From: Branchiostoma floridae
Lineage: Eukaryota > Chordata > Leptocardii > Amphioxiformes > Branchiostomatidae
DNA length: 32,039 nt
Direction of reading: 5' to 3'
NCBI RefSeq assembly: GCF_000003815.2
Contig: NC_049983.1
Location: forward strand, 5,899,976-5,932,014
The translations under genes were made by a program, and so were the position numbers. Below are positions 1 through 9,079 of this stretch, piece after piece. Under the pieces are notes generated by a model. It was not told the origin of the DNA. It made no database searches and saw only the letters and a program-made list of their open reading frames with translations. Every line of letters starts with the position of its first letter. The first letter of the stretch is position 1.

Positions 1-114
1 TAAAGGTTAACTAGCGTTACAATGTTTTATGTACAAGCTAATTCTCCTTTTATATATTAATAGCTGACATCATTTTCCTAAAACTTTGATTTGTAAGATC
101 ATTTGAAAACTTAC

Positions 115-147
115 ATTTGGGCAATCTCTAGCCGGTTGGCAAAGTTC
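115..147 (-). CDS. Gene A, internal coding exon near the left edge
   Basis: 33-nt exon with a T-rich acceptor (gggttgtttccag) and a gtaagt donor. It is phase 2 at both ends and encodes NFANRLEIAQ after the split Arg codon. The gene continues beyond the left edge in phase 2, so it is partial in this window. Confidence 0.5.
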
Positions 148-204
148 CTGGAAACAACCCATAAAACATAACGTTATCATAGAAATGACAACAATCATGA
201 AATA

Positions 205-425
205 CTGTAAATGCAGAAATGTTCGCGGTGGATTAATGTTCGCAGTTTTTGCGGCGACCACTTCACCGCGAACTTAAAACCACCGCAAACATTTTTCTAT
301 TATGTAATACCATACCGTTTTAAGACTGCAGTCGATGGTGTTACAGCGAAATTAAAACCACCGCGAAAAGTCATTTTTCCTGCTGCCACGAAATTAAATC
401 CCCGTGAACTTAAATGCATTTACAG
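205..425. mobile_element. MITE-like inverted-repeat element, family 1 copy 1
   Basis: Ends are inverted: CTGTAAATGCA on the left and TGCATTTACAG on the right, flanked by TA on both sides (203-204 and 426-427). This suggests a Tc1/mariner-type TA target duplication. The inside is itself rich in inverted copies of ttcgcggtgg / ccaccgcgaa. Related copies lie at 28404-28591 (opposite orientation) and 29896-30099. It sits in a gene A intron and carries no transposase. Confidence 0.7.
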
Positions 426-540
426 TAACATAAAGATATGCCAAAGCTGTCAACCTGAATAATAAAGTCTATTCATCTATTACAACCTCAGGCTGTTAAC
501 TGATAAGAAATAGAAAACTAAAAGTAGAAGTTACAGTATC

Positions 541-648
541 AAATTAACGTTTGCCTTTAAGAAATGTACATTTTATGCCATAAGACATTGGTTCAGCACC
601 AAGGACAGGGCAGAAGTCAGTAGAATATGGTTGTTCTTACCTTAGAAT
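541..648. repeat. Direct repeat, copy 1, spanning a gene A splice donor
   Basis: 108 bp that recur at 1186-1293 with about five substitutions and no gaps (offset 645 bp). Each copy ends 8 bp inside a gene A exon, so both exons share the ending ATTCTRAG|gtaagaac and the next 100 bp of intron. Confidence 0.85.
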
Positions 649-778
649 TTCATTCCACTGCTTGTGGTCTTTAGTCAGTTCTTGTAGCCTGTAGAAATCA
701 ACAACCAAGTCTAAGTCTAAGGAACTGTTAGCATTTTCAACACCCAGAAATGGTATGAAAATATCAATTACCATATGC
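641..778 (-). CDS. Gene A, internal coding exon
   Basis: 138-nt exon, phase 2 at both ends, donor gtaagaac and an AG acceptor at 779-780. It encodes 45 full codons beginning HMVIDIFIPFLGVENANSS and ending LTKDHKQWNEIL, followed by a split Arg. The peptide looks like a folded, partly helical segment. It joins in frame with the exons on both sides. Family not recognised. Confidence 0.6.
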
Positions 779-887
779 CTAAATAACATGATTGTATATC
801 ATTAATCTCAAATGCATGAATTGCTTGGCATGGGCAAATAGTTAACGGTTTAATTTCTATTAGTGGTATATTTATGCTACGTTATCC

Positions 888-1000
888 TATAGCCAGGCCC
901 CACGGACCAATCAGAAGGCCCCGTTCCACGTTTGTAATGATGCCGTAACAAATAGATTCAATCCAGGCCGGTGTGTATTGCTCACCGGCCTGGCACACGT
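888..1000. repeat. Dispersed repeat shared with 19715-19800
   Basis: Shares the core ggaccaatcagaaggccccg (and the flanking gttccacgt and atgaygccgtaacaaa blocks) with the copy at about 19715-19800. It ends in a perfect 11-bp hairpin (CCAGGCCGGTG at 963-973 and its complement at 983-993). It is probably a non-autonomous transposon fragment. Confidence 0.6.
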
Positions 1001-1185
1001 TACAACTATACTTTGCATACAAATAACACCTGTATGCATTAGCTATGCTTATTTAACTCTTTGATTGGCAAAGTCAGTGGCAACAAACACGCCGTACTTA
1101 TGCATAATAAGATCAGCAAAAAATCCGTGGCATCGTAGGGCAGGGAGCATCTTAGGGCAGCCTCCGTTAGTGTAGAATTTATTGT

Positions 1186-1293
1186 AAATTAACGTTTGCC
1201 TTTCAGAAATGTACATTTTATGTCACAAGACATTGGTTCAGCACCAAGGACAGGGCAGAAGTCAGTAGAATACGGTTGTTCTTACCTCAGAAT
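1186..1293. repeat. Direct repeat, copy 2, spanning a gene A splice donor
   Basis: Second copy of the 108-bp unit described at 541-648. The duplicated part includes the whole 5' splice site of the 1286-1330 exon. Confidence 0.85.
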
Positions 1294-1330
1294 GTATGCC
1301 TTATGGGCTCCATCTTTATCCATGATAATC
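1286..1330 (-). CDS. Gene A, internal coding exon after the gap
   Basis: 45-nt exon with an aag/cag-type acceptor at 1331-1332 and donor gtaagaac. It is phase 2 at both ends and encodes IIMDKDGAHKAYIL plus a split Arg codon. Its last 8 nt and the whole following intron start are duplicated at the donor of the next exon (see the direct repeat 541-648 / 1186-1293). Because it is symmetric in phase, it could be skipped without a frameshift. Confidence 0.55.
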
Positions 1331-1485
1331 CTGAAGGACAACAAATTAAAGCAAAGTAAGTAATTGTAATCTTGCCTCTAAAAAGAAAAGTATCTCTGTC
1401 ATAATCAGCTAGACTGAAGGGACCCCCCTTATAGATATTATTAAATAAATAATGAACCTTTATTTTTTGTATTTTTTTGCTGCTT

Positions 1486-1959
1486 NNNNNNNNNNNNNNN
1501 NNNNNNNNNNNNNNNNNNNNNNNNNNNNNNNNNNNNNNNNNNNNNNNNNNNNNNNNNNNNNNNNNNNNNNNNNNNNNNNNNNNNNNNNNNNNNNNNNNNN
1601 NNNNNNNNNNNNNNNNNNNNNNNNNNNNNNNNNNNNNNNNNNNNNNNNNNNNNNNNNNNNNNNNNNNNNNNNNNNNNNNNNNNNNNNNNNNNNNNNNNNN
1701 NNNNNNNNNNNNNNNNNNNNNNNNNNNNNNNNNNNNNNNNNNNNNNNNNNNNNNNNNNNNNNNNNNNNNNNNNNNNNNNNNNNNNNNNNNNNNNNNNNNN
1801 NNNNNNNNNNNNNNNNNNNNNNNNNNNNNNNNNNNNNNNNNNNNNNNNNNNNNNNNNNNNNNNNNNNNNNNNNNNNNNNNNNNNNNNNNNNNNNNNNNNN
1901 NNNNNNNNNNNNNNNNNNNNNNNNNNNNNNNNNNNNNNNNNNNNNNNNNNNNNNNNNNN
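1486..1959. other. Assembly gap (474 N)
   Basis: Unknown bases in the middle of gene A. The reading phase of the exons on either side does not match, so one or more exons probably lie here. All reading frames that cross it are artefacts. Confidence 0.99.
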
Positions 1960-2325
1960 GCTGCAATAAGAACAACATGAAAACAAACAAACAAGATAAA
2001 GCAAAACAAAAGAAACTTTTGAAGACAATTTCAATCATGATGTAAAATAAGATACACATCAAAGAATACTCTACCATGGCCACCATGTACCAAAACAACT
2101 GTAAGCTTAAAATACACCGGGCAACCTGTTAGTCCTCTGTACTGAAATTCCCAAGGGAGACATGAATGAACCCCTGGTGTACATTTTACTCGTAGCCACT
2201 GAAGGCAGACTGTTATGAAAACACAATGATGTATTTAAATCGATAACCCGTTGGTTTGTAAGCTTATTTGTAAGTTTTTGAAATGCCCCATGTTTCAGAA
2301 TGTCCAATATTTTGCCACTACTGAC

Positions 2326-2550
2326 ATTTAACGTTAGTTCACCTTTATCCGCAGGGTGCCCTATATCCGTTGTATTCAAAATTTGGATGTTCAGGGATAT
2401 CAAGTCGACAGACGACGGTTTCAAATTGCAATTTTTCTTAAATACTGCAGTTTGAAACCACGATCCGTCCACTTGATATCCCTGAATACCCCACTTTTAA
2501 GTACTACTGATAAAGGTTACTTCGCGGATAAAGATGAAGTAACGTTACAT
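2326..2550. repeat. Foldback (imperfect inverted repeat), about 225 bp
   Basis: Two arms of roughly 100 bp are inverted around 2438. Matching blocks include the atttaacgttagttcaccttt side against the right-hand taacgttacat end, tttatccgc / gcggataaa, and cagggatatcaag / cttgatatccctg. Opposite-strand reading frames across it give look-alike peptides (SVDLISLN / SVHLISLN), which is a palindrome effect and not coding. Confidence 0.7.
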
Positions 2551-2667
2551 TTTCTGCAGACAGTGAATGTGCATCAAGTGACCTTACAACAAAAAGCACT
2601 AGGACTTTACAGTGCTGAACAAGGGCCTGACATGACAATTGACACTTGTAAAGAAACCAGAACTTAC

Positions 2668-2725
2668 CTTCTCAGAAACAACCAAGTCGTCTTCTGCTGT
2701 CCCCTTTTTCAGGCTGTTGATTGTC
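2668..2725 (-). CDS. Gene A, coding exon 4
   Basis: 58-nt exon with a very strong acceptor (tgtttctctctctttactgaag) and a gtaagt donor. The first base completes a Lys codon from exon 3, then TINSLKKGTAEDDLVVSEK follows and the exon ends in phase 0. The next visible exon (1286-1330) starts in phase 2. At least one exon is therefore missing between them, probably inside the N gap at 1486-1959. Confidence 0.6.
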
Positions 2726-3191
2726 CTTCAGTAAAGAGAGAGAAACATTGTTTAAGAATATCAGAACCAAAACACACATATCTCTCGCTGGTGCAGAAAA
2801 CGATATCTTCCATGCATTGCTCTCATGTTCAACTCATCTATCCGTCTACGTAGGCCAGTTTCTTTGTAATGTATTCCAAATGCGAGACCAGATTAACCCT
2901 ATCCAGACGGGGTGGGGGGTGGGGTGGGGTGATAATGATGATTAAATTTTAATTAAAAGGATAATGAGTTTCATTAAAATGATAATGAGTTTCATACCAT
3001 TGCAAAGAAAATCACACTGCTTTCTATTGCTATATAATATATTGAAATTGGTGCAGAAACAATGGAAATATGTTAACCAAAGTTGATATTCCAAAGTTTT
3101 TGTGCCAAATTTAGATACAGATACAGATACAGTGTGCCCTTATTGATAGTAAACTATGTATAAATATTACATATTGATGTACAGTACTTAC

Positions 3192-3224
3192 TTTTCCTGG
3201 TCCTGTTCTTCTTCATCCTTTTTG
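3192..3224 (-). CDS. Gene A, coding exon 3 (micro-exon)
   Basis: 33-nt exon between a T-rich acceptor and a consensus gtaagt donor. It begins in phase 2 (AG from exon 2 plus C gives Ser) and ends in phase 2. It encodes KKDEEEQDQE, a short charged linker. Exon size and both phases fit the neighbours exactly, which is the main support. Confidence 0.6.
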
Positions 3225-3566
3225 CTGAAGAGTTCAGAAAAAAATGTGAAAAGGTATTATGATCATTAATAATTGAAAAAAATACAAGAAAAACGACAAA
3301 TGCTTTTCTGGCACTATTAAAAACATTTAATTACATCATCATCATCCAGGCGTGCTGGTTGCACGGATCATTTAATTACAGAATGACTATTCGATTATGT
3401 TTTTGTTAATTGATGAAAATAATTTCAAACACTTGATTTTCCAGCAACTGTAATTTATAACCACTCCATTTTTACCCCCTCAAGAAAGAACAATTGTGCT
3501 AATTGAACTATGATGTTGACCATATATTTTGTTTCCATGTTTTGACAAAAAGAAAACGTCTCTCAC

Positions 3567-3634
3567 CTGAAAAATCGCCCAGCAAGGGCTCGCGGCCCCA
3601 CCCACTTTCGTTGCAAAAGATCTATGAGGATTGG
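3567..3634 (-). CDS. Gene A, coding exon 2
   Basis: 68-nt exon with a strong pyrimidine tract and cag acceptor (3635-3636 side) and a gtgaga donor. It starts in phase 0, matching exon 1, and ends in phase 2. The peptide is PILIDLLQRKWVGPRALAGR followed by FF. A second acceptor inside (…catag) gives phases that run into a stop in exon 4, so it was rejected. It lies just right of the 3718-4212 MITE in transcription order, meaning the MITE sits in intron 1. Confidence 0.6.
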
Positions 3635-3717
3635 CTGAATAAGAAAATGGAATGTTAATAAGAAAACAAGAAACAGCATCAAAACAAAACAAACAAAATG
3701 GGACCATTCAGTTTCCT

Positions 3718-4212
3718 TTAAAGGGGCATTCCACTCCAGAAGGGGGTGGTGTTTTCCAATAGATAATGTGTCAATGAATACATAATCAGCCGAATTTTGT
3801 GGAAATCACCTTGGGATAAATTACGCGATGTGTGTTTTGTAAAACAATATGACACTCACTAAACCCATGCAGACCCTACCAATGCATTCCCTATACGTGT
3901 AGACAGTTCCTTTATCGTGAATAAGTTCAATTGTTTACAAGATATCAAAGAACACATAACAAGATGTATATTTCTTAGCGCCCCTGAAATTAGCTTTGTA
4001 ACCTTACCTAAAAATTTTGCATTGTATTCAACCATAGAATTAATTCAATTAGCGGGTACTTGGGGAGTTTAGTAGAAGACTGAATGCTTTTGAGGCACGT
4101 GGAGCAACTGGGTACTTTATCGTATGATGTGAAGTAGTATGTATTTATTAATTCCTAAAATGTATATCTATCGGCAAATAACACTCCCATGTGGAGTGGA
4201 ATGCCCCTTTAA
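3718..4212. mobile_element. piggyBac-like MITE with TTAA target duplications
   Basis: TTAA (3718-3721) is followed by AGGGGCATTCCACTCC. The right end is the exact inverse (GGAGTGGAATGCCCCT) followed by TTAA (4209-4212). The 16-bp perfect terminal inverted repeats and TTAA duplication are typical of piggyBac-type non-autonomous elements. The inside has no transposase frame. It lies in gene A intron 1. Confidence 0.8.
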
Positions 4213-4489
4213 GTTGGTTATTGGACATATGATTTTTTTTAAATCATAAAAATGTATCTGGAGCTCATGATGAATACAGAGGGAAGGGAAGAAAACTTAT
4301 CAAATTTTGTTCCTATATTCACTTCCATGTTAATATTCAAGTTCAGCATATTATTTTCAAAATCTGACAACAACAAAAATTGCACCGGCATGACTCAAGT
4401 ATACATAAATTAAGCGAGAGGAAGTCGAATGTCCTAGAATAGATTAGACGCATATCTGCATATATTATTTATAGATGTGTATGATTGTT

Positions 4490-4585
4490 TCCATTGTTAC
4501 CTATACATGTATATGATCCTTACCATGTGTGACCTGTACTTAGCCCAGTGGGGCAAAAATGTGCAATAAAGGTCTTCATTCATTA
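4490..4585 (+). mobile_element. Retroposon 3' tail (LINE/SINE-like)
   Basis: Contains tgtgacctgtactTAgcccagtg, spacing, then gtgcaataaaggtcttcattcatt. The same order (tgacctgtact…cccagtg…acaataaag) recurs at about 16730-16810, so both are probably 3' ends of one retroposon family ending at an AATAAAG. The 5' limit is not visible. Confidence 0.45.
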
Positions 4586-4589
4586 ATCA

Positions 4590-5139
4590 TTTGTTCGCAT
4601 AGCTCTTACGAGGTAAATTTTTGAATTAGGCCACATCATGTAACTAAAAAATGATATTTTCTGAAAATTCTTTTCTTGCAGTAAAACTTTTTTTTTTCAA
4701 ATAGTGAATTTCAATTTCTAAATTGCATTAAGATTATTCAATGAATGTTTTCTTTCAACGGACTACAAAAATAAAGTGCACTTCTAGTAGATTTTACCTG
4801 CAACACTGAATCGAAGAAGTATGGAACATACTGAAATTGTTCAGGAACCATCATTTTATACTTAATAGGTATAAACAACAGTCAATGCAGCTAATAACAA
4901 TCCACATGCGCCTATAGCTATACCATAGGATATTCATGTATAAAACCTAGTACATAGTGCAGGTTATATATAGCTGCAGATAGACACCAGACCCAGCATC
5001 AATTTTACCTGTACTATCCGGCATATGCAGGTGGTATTTCGAGCCCTTCAAATTACAGAAACAACACGGTACAATTCATCGTGGTGTTAAAACTCTAACG
5101 TTATTTACAGGATAAAAAAAAAAAAAACAGAAAACCTAC
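4590..5139. other. Intron 1 remainder of gene A, no gene seen
   Basis: AT-rich intronic sequence with a poly-A run just before exon 1's donor region. No splice-flanked coding segment or clear repeat family recognised. Confidence 0.5.
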
Positions 5140-5214
5140 CGTGATCTTGTTCCCAACCTCTAAGTCGTCAAGCATTTTCTTCTTCGTCTTCCAGTCGAAC
5201 TTTGTAGTCGCCAT
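5140..5214 (-). CDS. Gene A, coding exon 1 (start codon exon), unrecognised protein
   Basis: First coding exon of a minus-strand gene that runs to the left edge. It encodes 25 residues beginning MATTKFDWKTKKKMLDD and ending on a complete codon before the donor gtaggt (phase 0). The ATG at 5214-5212 is the only plausible start. The next exon starts in phase 0, and all later phases agree through exon 4. Visible gene A peptides are lysine/acid-rich at the N terminus and hydrophobic/helical later. I do not recognise the family and propose no function. No signal peptide or membrane span is seen. Confidence 0.62.
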
Positions 5215-5698
5215 TGTTTGACTTCTTCTCATGAAATAGATGACTGTAACGCCTACAGATGTCATTAAATGTCAATGAAAACGGTCTTTAGCATTTATAA
5301 TTAGTTTATGAATCTTCTAATGTTTTAGAAAGAAATACATAGTTGTATATCATAGCTGCCGCTTAAGAAAATATTCTGTCTTTGTCCTTGATAACCTTGG
5401 TGACTTTGACCTTGTTCTATCCAGCCTCCGTAAAAACAGAAACTTTTCAACAACAAAAACAACAACTTTTCCGGTGCAATTCACACAAAAACTCCCGTTT
5501 TACATCTCCCAAATGCCCCTCTCTGTGTTAGGAAAAATGATGCGTAAAATCTGACCATGACTTTGAGATTTTTCATGAATATTTGGTTGAATTTTGAGCT
5601 ACAAACGGAGGGAGTAAAAAATCCCCACCTGTGCCTTTAGCACTGGCTAGCTGTCATAGGTGTAAATAGAACCCGTCTCCATGACAACGGGAACAAAC
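5215..5698. promoter_or_regulatory. Candidate bidirectional promoter between gene A and a plus-strand start
   Basis: About 480 bp separates the gene A ATG (minus, 5214) from a plus-strand ATGGCGG at 5699. No TATA box is obvious. An RFX X-box match and a YY1-like AAACATGGCGG lie at its right edge. This is inferred from layout. No transcription start is directly visible. Confidence 0.35.
5675..5688 (+). promoter_or_regulatory. X-box match (RFX site)
   Basis: GTCTCCATGACAAC fits the nematode ciliary X-box consensus RYYNYY-AT-RRNRAC at every position. RFX factors bind such sites upstream of ciliary genes in animals. A single match in 32 kb could be chance, but its position in a presumed promoter is right. 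Confidence 0.4.
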
Positions 5699-5863
5699 AT
5701 GGCGGATCGAAGGCTTAGGAGGAATGAACTTGAAAATCAAGCGTTGAACTTGCAAAAATTGTGCTCAAACTGCATAGTTTCTAGACGCCTTGATCCACAT
5801 TCAAGCCTGCTTCTTGTTTTTAATTATATCTTTGGAAAAATCCTATTCCAATTGATCAGATAA
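5699..5863 (+). CDS. Possible first exon of a divergent plus-strand gene
   Basis: ATG in a good initiation context (acaaacATGGCGG) opens a frame starting MADRRLRRNELENQALNLQK, which is charged and helical like a genuine N terminus. The ATG at 5681 in the same frame is an alternative that overlaps the X-box. No consensus splice donor follows before the stop at 5863, so the 3' boundary is unresolved and the tail of the frame is probably intronic. Product unknown. Confidence 0.25.
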   Translation: MADRRLRRNELENQALNLQKLCSNCIVSRRLDPHSSLLLVFNYIFGKILFQLIR

Positions 5864-6165
5864 CATTAAAGTTGTATTTTAATGCCTTTTTTTGTCCCGG
5901 TCATTCCTGTATGGCTTACGGCGGATGAGTACAGTTGTGGCAACCAGGTTGCGGACGGGACTAACTGTTGTGAAAAATGAAGCGGATCGTGTAGACTATT
6001 CGGCCCAAGATGTACTCAATATCCAATATCTGTCTTGTAATAATGGCCTAATTAACTTGATCACTGATCGACAACAGGCGCTATAATTTCCTTGATTAAT
6101 GCCAGCAGTTCGGTACTATTTTATGTCGCGGATGAATGTATAAAACGCATCCCTGTAAACTACTC

Positions 6166-6740
6166 CAAGGCCACAGCAAGTCAATTTTATGGATGACATC
6201 CTCTGCAGACTAAAAAAAAGTGAGATAGGGCGAAAAAAAAAGATGGGTAAAAAATATACGCAATAAAAATGGTAAAAAAAATTGAAGCAATGAAACATGG
6301 CATCACAGCCAAATATTCATTTCCTGTATTCAAGACGTGATCTAGTGTAGTAAAAGTGACACTAGTGTGGTATACTGGTAACGTTATCACTTGCCAACAT
6401 GGCAACTATATTCATAGCTTCCATATTGGTGTAACTTTTACAACTATCTATAACTAGTTTCACTTCTATAACAGTCATGGCTACCTGTCTAGTTTTACCT
6501 CCACAAGTACAATTATTATAGCCTGGAATCCAGCCGTATTGTGCTTTGGTCGCTCCCCTGAGGTACGCTTTCCGCACAGGAAGCAGAGCGACCAAAGCAC
6601 AACACGGCTGGAGTCCAGGCTACAATTATTAGCCTACAACACAACATATTTGCCCATTTGGACGCTTTCTCGTCATGTTGAAGATCTCCGCTTTTTCTGA
6701 AAGCAGGCGAAAATTAACGCGCGCGCTGATGTCATCCATA
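6166..6740. mobile_element. Dispersed element, family 2 (copy interrupted by a foldback)
   Basis: The core (gtgacactagtgtggtatactgg, then caacttttacaactatc, then aggcgaaaattaa…gcgcgctgatgtcatcca) is shared with 21850-22130 and more weakly with 17040-17240 and 23930-24040. The left end at 6166-6205 carries an inverted copy of the right-end motif (ccacagcaag…ggatgacatc), so the element may have inverted ends. No protein coding. Probably a MITE. Confidence 0.55.
6509..6631. mobile_element. Foldback MITE nested in family 2, with target duplication
   Basis: TAGCCTGGAATCCAGCCGT and its near-exact inverse end a ~100-bp near-palindrome containing ttgtgctttggtcgctc / gagcgaccaaagcacaa. Flanking direct repeats tacaattatta (6509-6519 and 6621-6631) look like a 9-11 bp target duplication. 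It is inserted in the family 2 element. Confidence 0.7.
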
Positions 6741-7149
6741 CAATTTGCCTAGCAAGTTGTTAGTAACCTACAGGGATTTTTACGTCAGACCGATTTTGTT
6801 GAAACTGCTCCTTACAGCCAGCGAGAGATTGTGTAAACACGGGCTACTGCGGCCTTATGTTGGACGCAGGGGCGTTATAGATTTGATTATGCCCGCAGCT
6901 GACGGATGGAGGAAGGATATGCTAATTAAGTAATACAATCCGTCATGCTTTAAACACGTGGACACCAAACAAACTTCATTCTGCAACGGCCTGAGTTGAC
7001 CCAACACCTTACTTTAACGTTACGCGATTTCATAGTGTGCCCAAGTTTTTTCTCCACATCCAATTCTTGTTGGACCCTAGGTGTGGATTTTTTCAGAGGC
7101 TCCAGTTGCGGTAAGTGATTGTTATAGCCCACCGTTTTTGGCATCACGG

Positions 7150-7790
7150 TAGACTTACTAGTCTCTACCAGACTCCCGCCTGGTCGATAGTAATAGGGAA
7201 ATTTGGCTAGGTTAGGAATAAAAGTCTAGTTACTTGCTTACTTTGCTTATGGCAGACTAGTAGGAGTTCATTGGCGGCCTAGGAGTGAACTGACCGACCG
7301 CTAGCTGGATAGACTACAAAAGACTGACTACAAATCCTTGGCAACTTATTTGTCGCTTTTTGGCCAAATTCTTCTTTTTTTTATTCAGCTGACACGTCTG
7401 CTTGGAGACTAAGATATAACGTTGCCTTTGTCTATTTGATCGGAAACATTCTTTGGCAATTTTACACGTATGGCTATGAGCTGGCCTGAGTTATCTGATT
7501 AATCGTTACTTATGTATGTAACGTTATGTATGGAAGGGTTCGTTATAATTGTGTTACCATACGTACATGTAGACGTGAAGAGACCTGAGCGAAGTTCAGC
7601 GGTTGGGAGAATAACCCCTTGGATGTGATCCTAAATCTGACCCGTCAATGGTGTTTATTCATTCCCTTCGTACACATTACCCTGTGAGAAACTAGTGTCC
7701 ATTCATGATTTTGTTTCTTATGCAGACGGTAAGTCTTTCACGCAAGTAGTATCGTAGAGCCAAACAAGTCAGATTGTACGAAAGCCCATA
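7150..7790. other. Stretch without gene
   Basis: No splice-supported coding segment, RNA gene or clear repeat was recognised. Confidence 0.5.
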
Positions 7791-7794
7791 GCGA

Positions 7795-7905
7795 CACGTG
7801 TGTATGAAGTGTGTATACAGTGCACACGCTGGTGTATGAAGAGTGTGAGCAGTGCAAACGCGCTGGTGTTCGCAGTGTGTGATCGGTGCACAAGCTGACC
7901 AGTGT
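7795..7905 (+). repeat. Degenerate tandem repeat, about 34 bp unit, 3 copies
   Basis: Successive segments end in gtgcacacgctg, gtgcaaacgcgctg and gtgcacaagctg and begin with gtgtatgaag-like sequence. Copies are diverged. Confidence 0.55.
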
Positions 7906-7954
7906 GTTACCTTTCTAGTCTCTTGTTGTTTCTGTCCTCATCAGTTTGCAGGGA

Positions 7955-8412
7955 TCGAAATACTTTTTTATTGCTACATGCAAAATTGCAAGTTGGCAAA
8001 AATTTTACGTGCAATTTAAAATATTTACATGCAAAATACAACTAGTCTATACTGCAACGTTCTAGCCACCATCCATCATTCTGTACTTTGGTGGAATGTT
8101 GCTGCTCTGGATGGATAAGAATTTTGCCCATTCTGTCACTGTTAATGGACTAAAATTGGCACATGAAAATAAAGACAGAACTGCAAATTTTGGAAAGATA
8201 TCCACATAATCAGCATGTTAGTTTGCAGCAAAGCCGAAGTTGATTGTTTATAACACCTACTGACAACCGGTGATGATCCCCGTCAGACAAAGGCATCGTG
8301 GCCTCAGTATAGGCCATGTATTTTCAACATGCAAGATTGCAAGTTCAGAAAATTTTTACATGCAAATCTCAAAACTTATGTGCAAATTGCAACTTAAGTA
8401 TGTCTATTTCGA
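7955..8412. repeat. Pair of dispersed repeat copies rich in tacatgcaa
   Basis: The blocks 7967-8050 and 8318-8412 both contain acatgcaaRattgcaagtt, then aaattttacRtgcaa, then an ATGCAA-rich stretch. The reading frame at 8270-8539 overlaps this repeat and is not supported as a gene. Confidence 0.45.
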
Positions 8413-8419
8413 ACCCTGC

Positions 8420-9079
8420 TTTGACACCCACAACTTTAACCTGAGGTATCCCAAGTGTTATACCCACATGTGGTGTGTGAAAGACGGCTGTGGGTTCTGC
8501 GTCATTGTGCTGGGCCGACCTTTTTGCGAACAAGTCTGACGTACGGATTATTCCTGTGAGTAACGTTAAATAGTCTACTTACACCTGGTAGCAGCTGCCA
8601 TTCATTCATTCATCCATCCACTCATTTGTTTATTCATTTATCAATCCATTCGCTTTTTTGATATCTAACAGCTGCTTTACGAATATATAAAACTCCAAAG
8701 TAGATTTTGGCGGCTGCTAAGTACAACTAATCTTTGTAACCTTTTCTGCTAATAACTTAAAATGCAATATTCTGTTATTAGCAAAAAATAATTTTGAACA
8801 ATACATCATAAAGGTAATAATTCACATAGACAGCAACTGAAAACGATGAGTTGCTTCTTCGCTAAATTGGTATCACTTAAGAAATTGTGAGTAGACTTAA
8901 CAGTGATTCCTTAAATCGGCTCAGTTTACATGTTCTTGTTACTTAACATTATCTTTACTAGAGTCTATTGTCCAAACTTTAAACCATCTAAAAAATGAAA
9001 CATGTCTCCTTTTACGTAAAGATAGAAAATACAACAGGTCGTTTTTCAACATGAATAATTTGAAACAATGTGATTTCAG
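8420..9079. other. Stretch without gene
   Basis: A TCAT/ATCC simple repeat lies at about 8600-8650. The rest is AT-rich with no coding evidence. Confidence 0.5.

Noticed and set aside
1287-2098. Several frames of 160-240 residues across the N gap
   Set aside because: They consist mainly of unknown bases.
5892-6086. 64-residue plus-strand frame MSRSFLYGLRR…
   Set aside because: Sensible-looking peptide, but no splice sites joining it to the 5699 start and no recognisable family. Left uncalled.
8270-8539. 89-residue plus-strand frame rich in Cys
   Set aside because: Overlaps a dispersed repeat and has no splice or family support.
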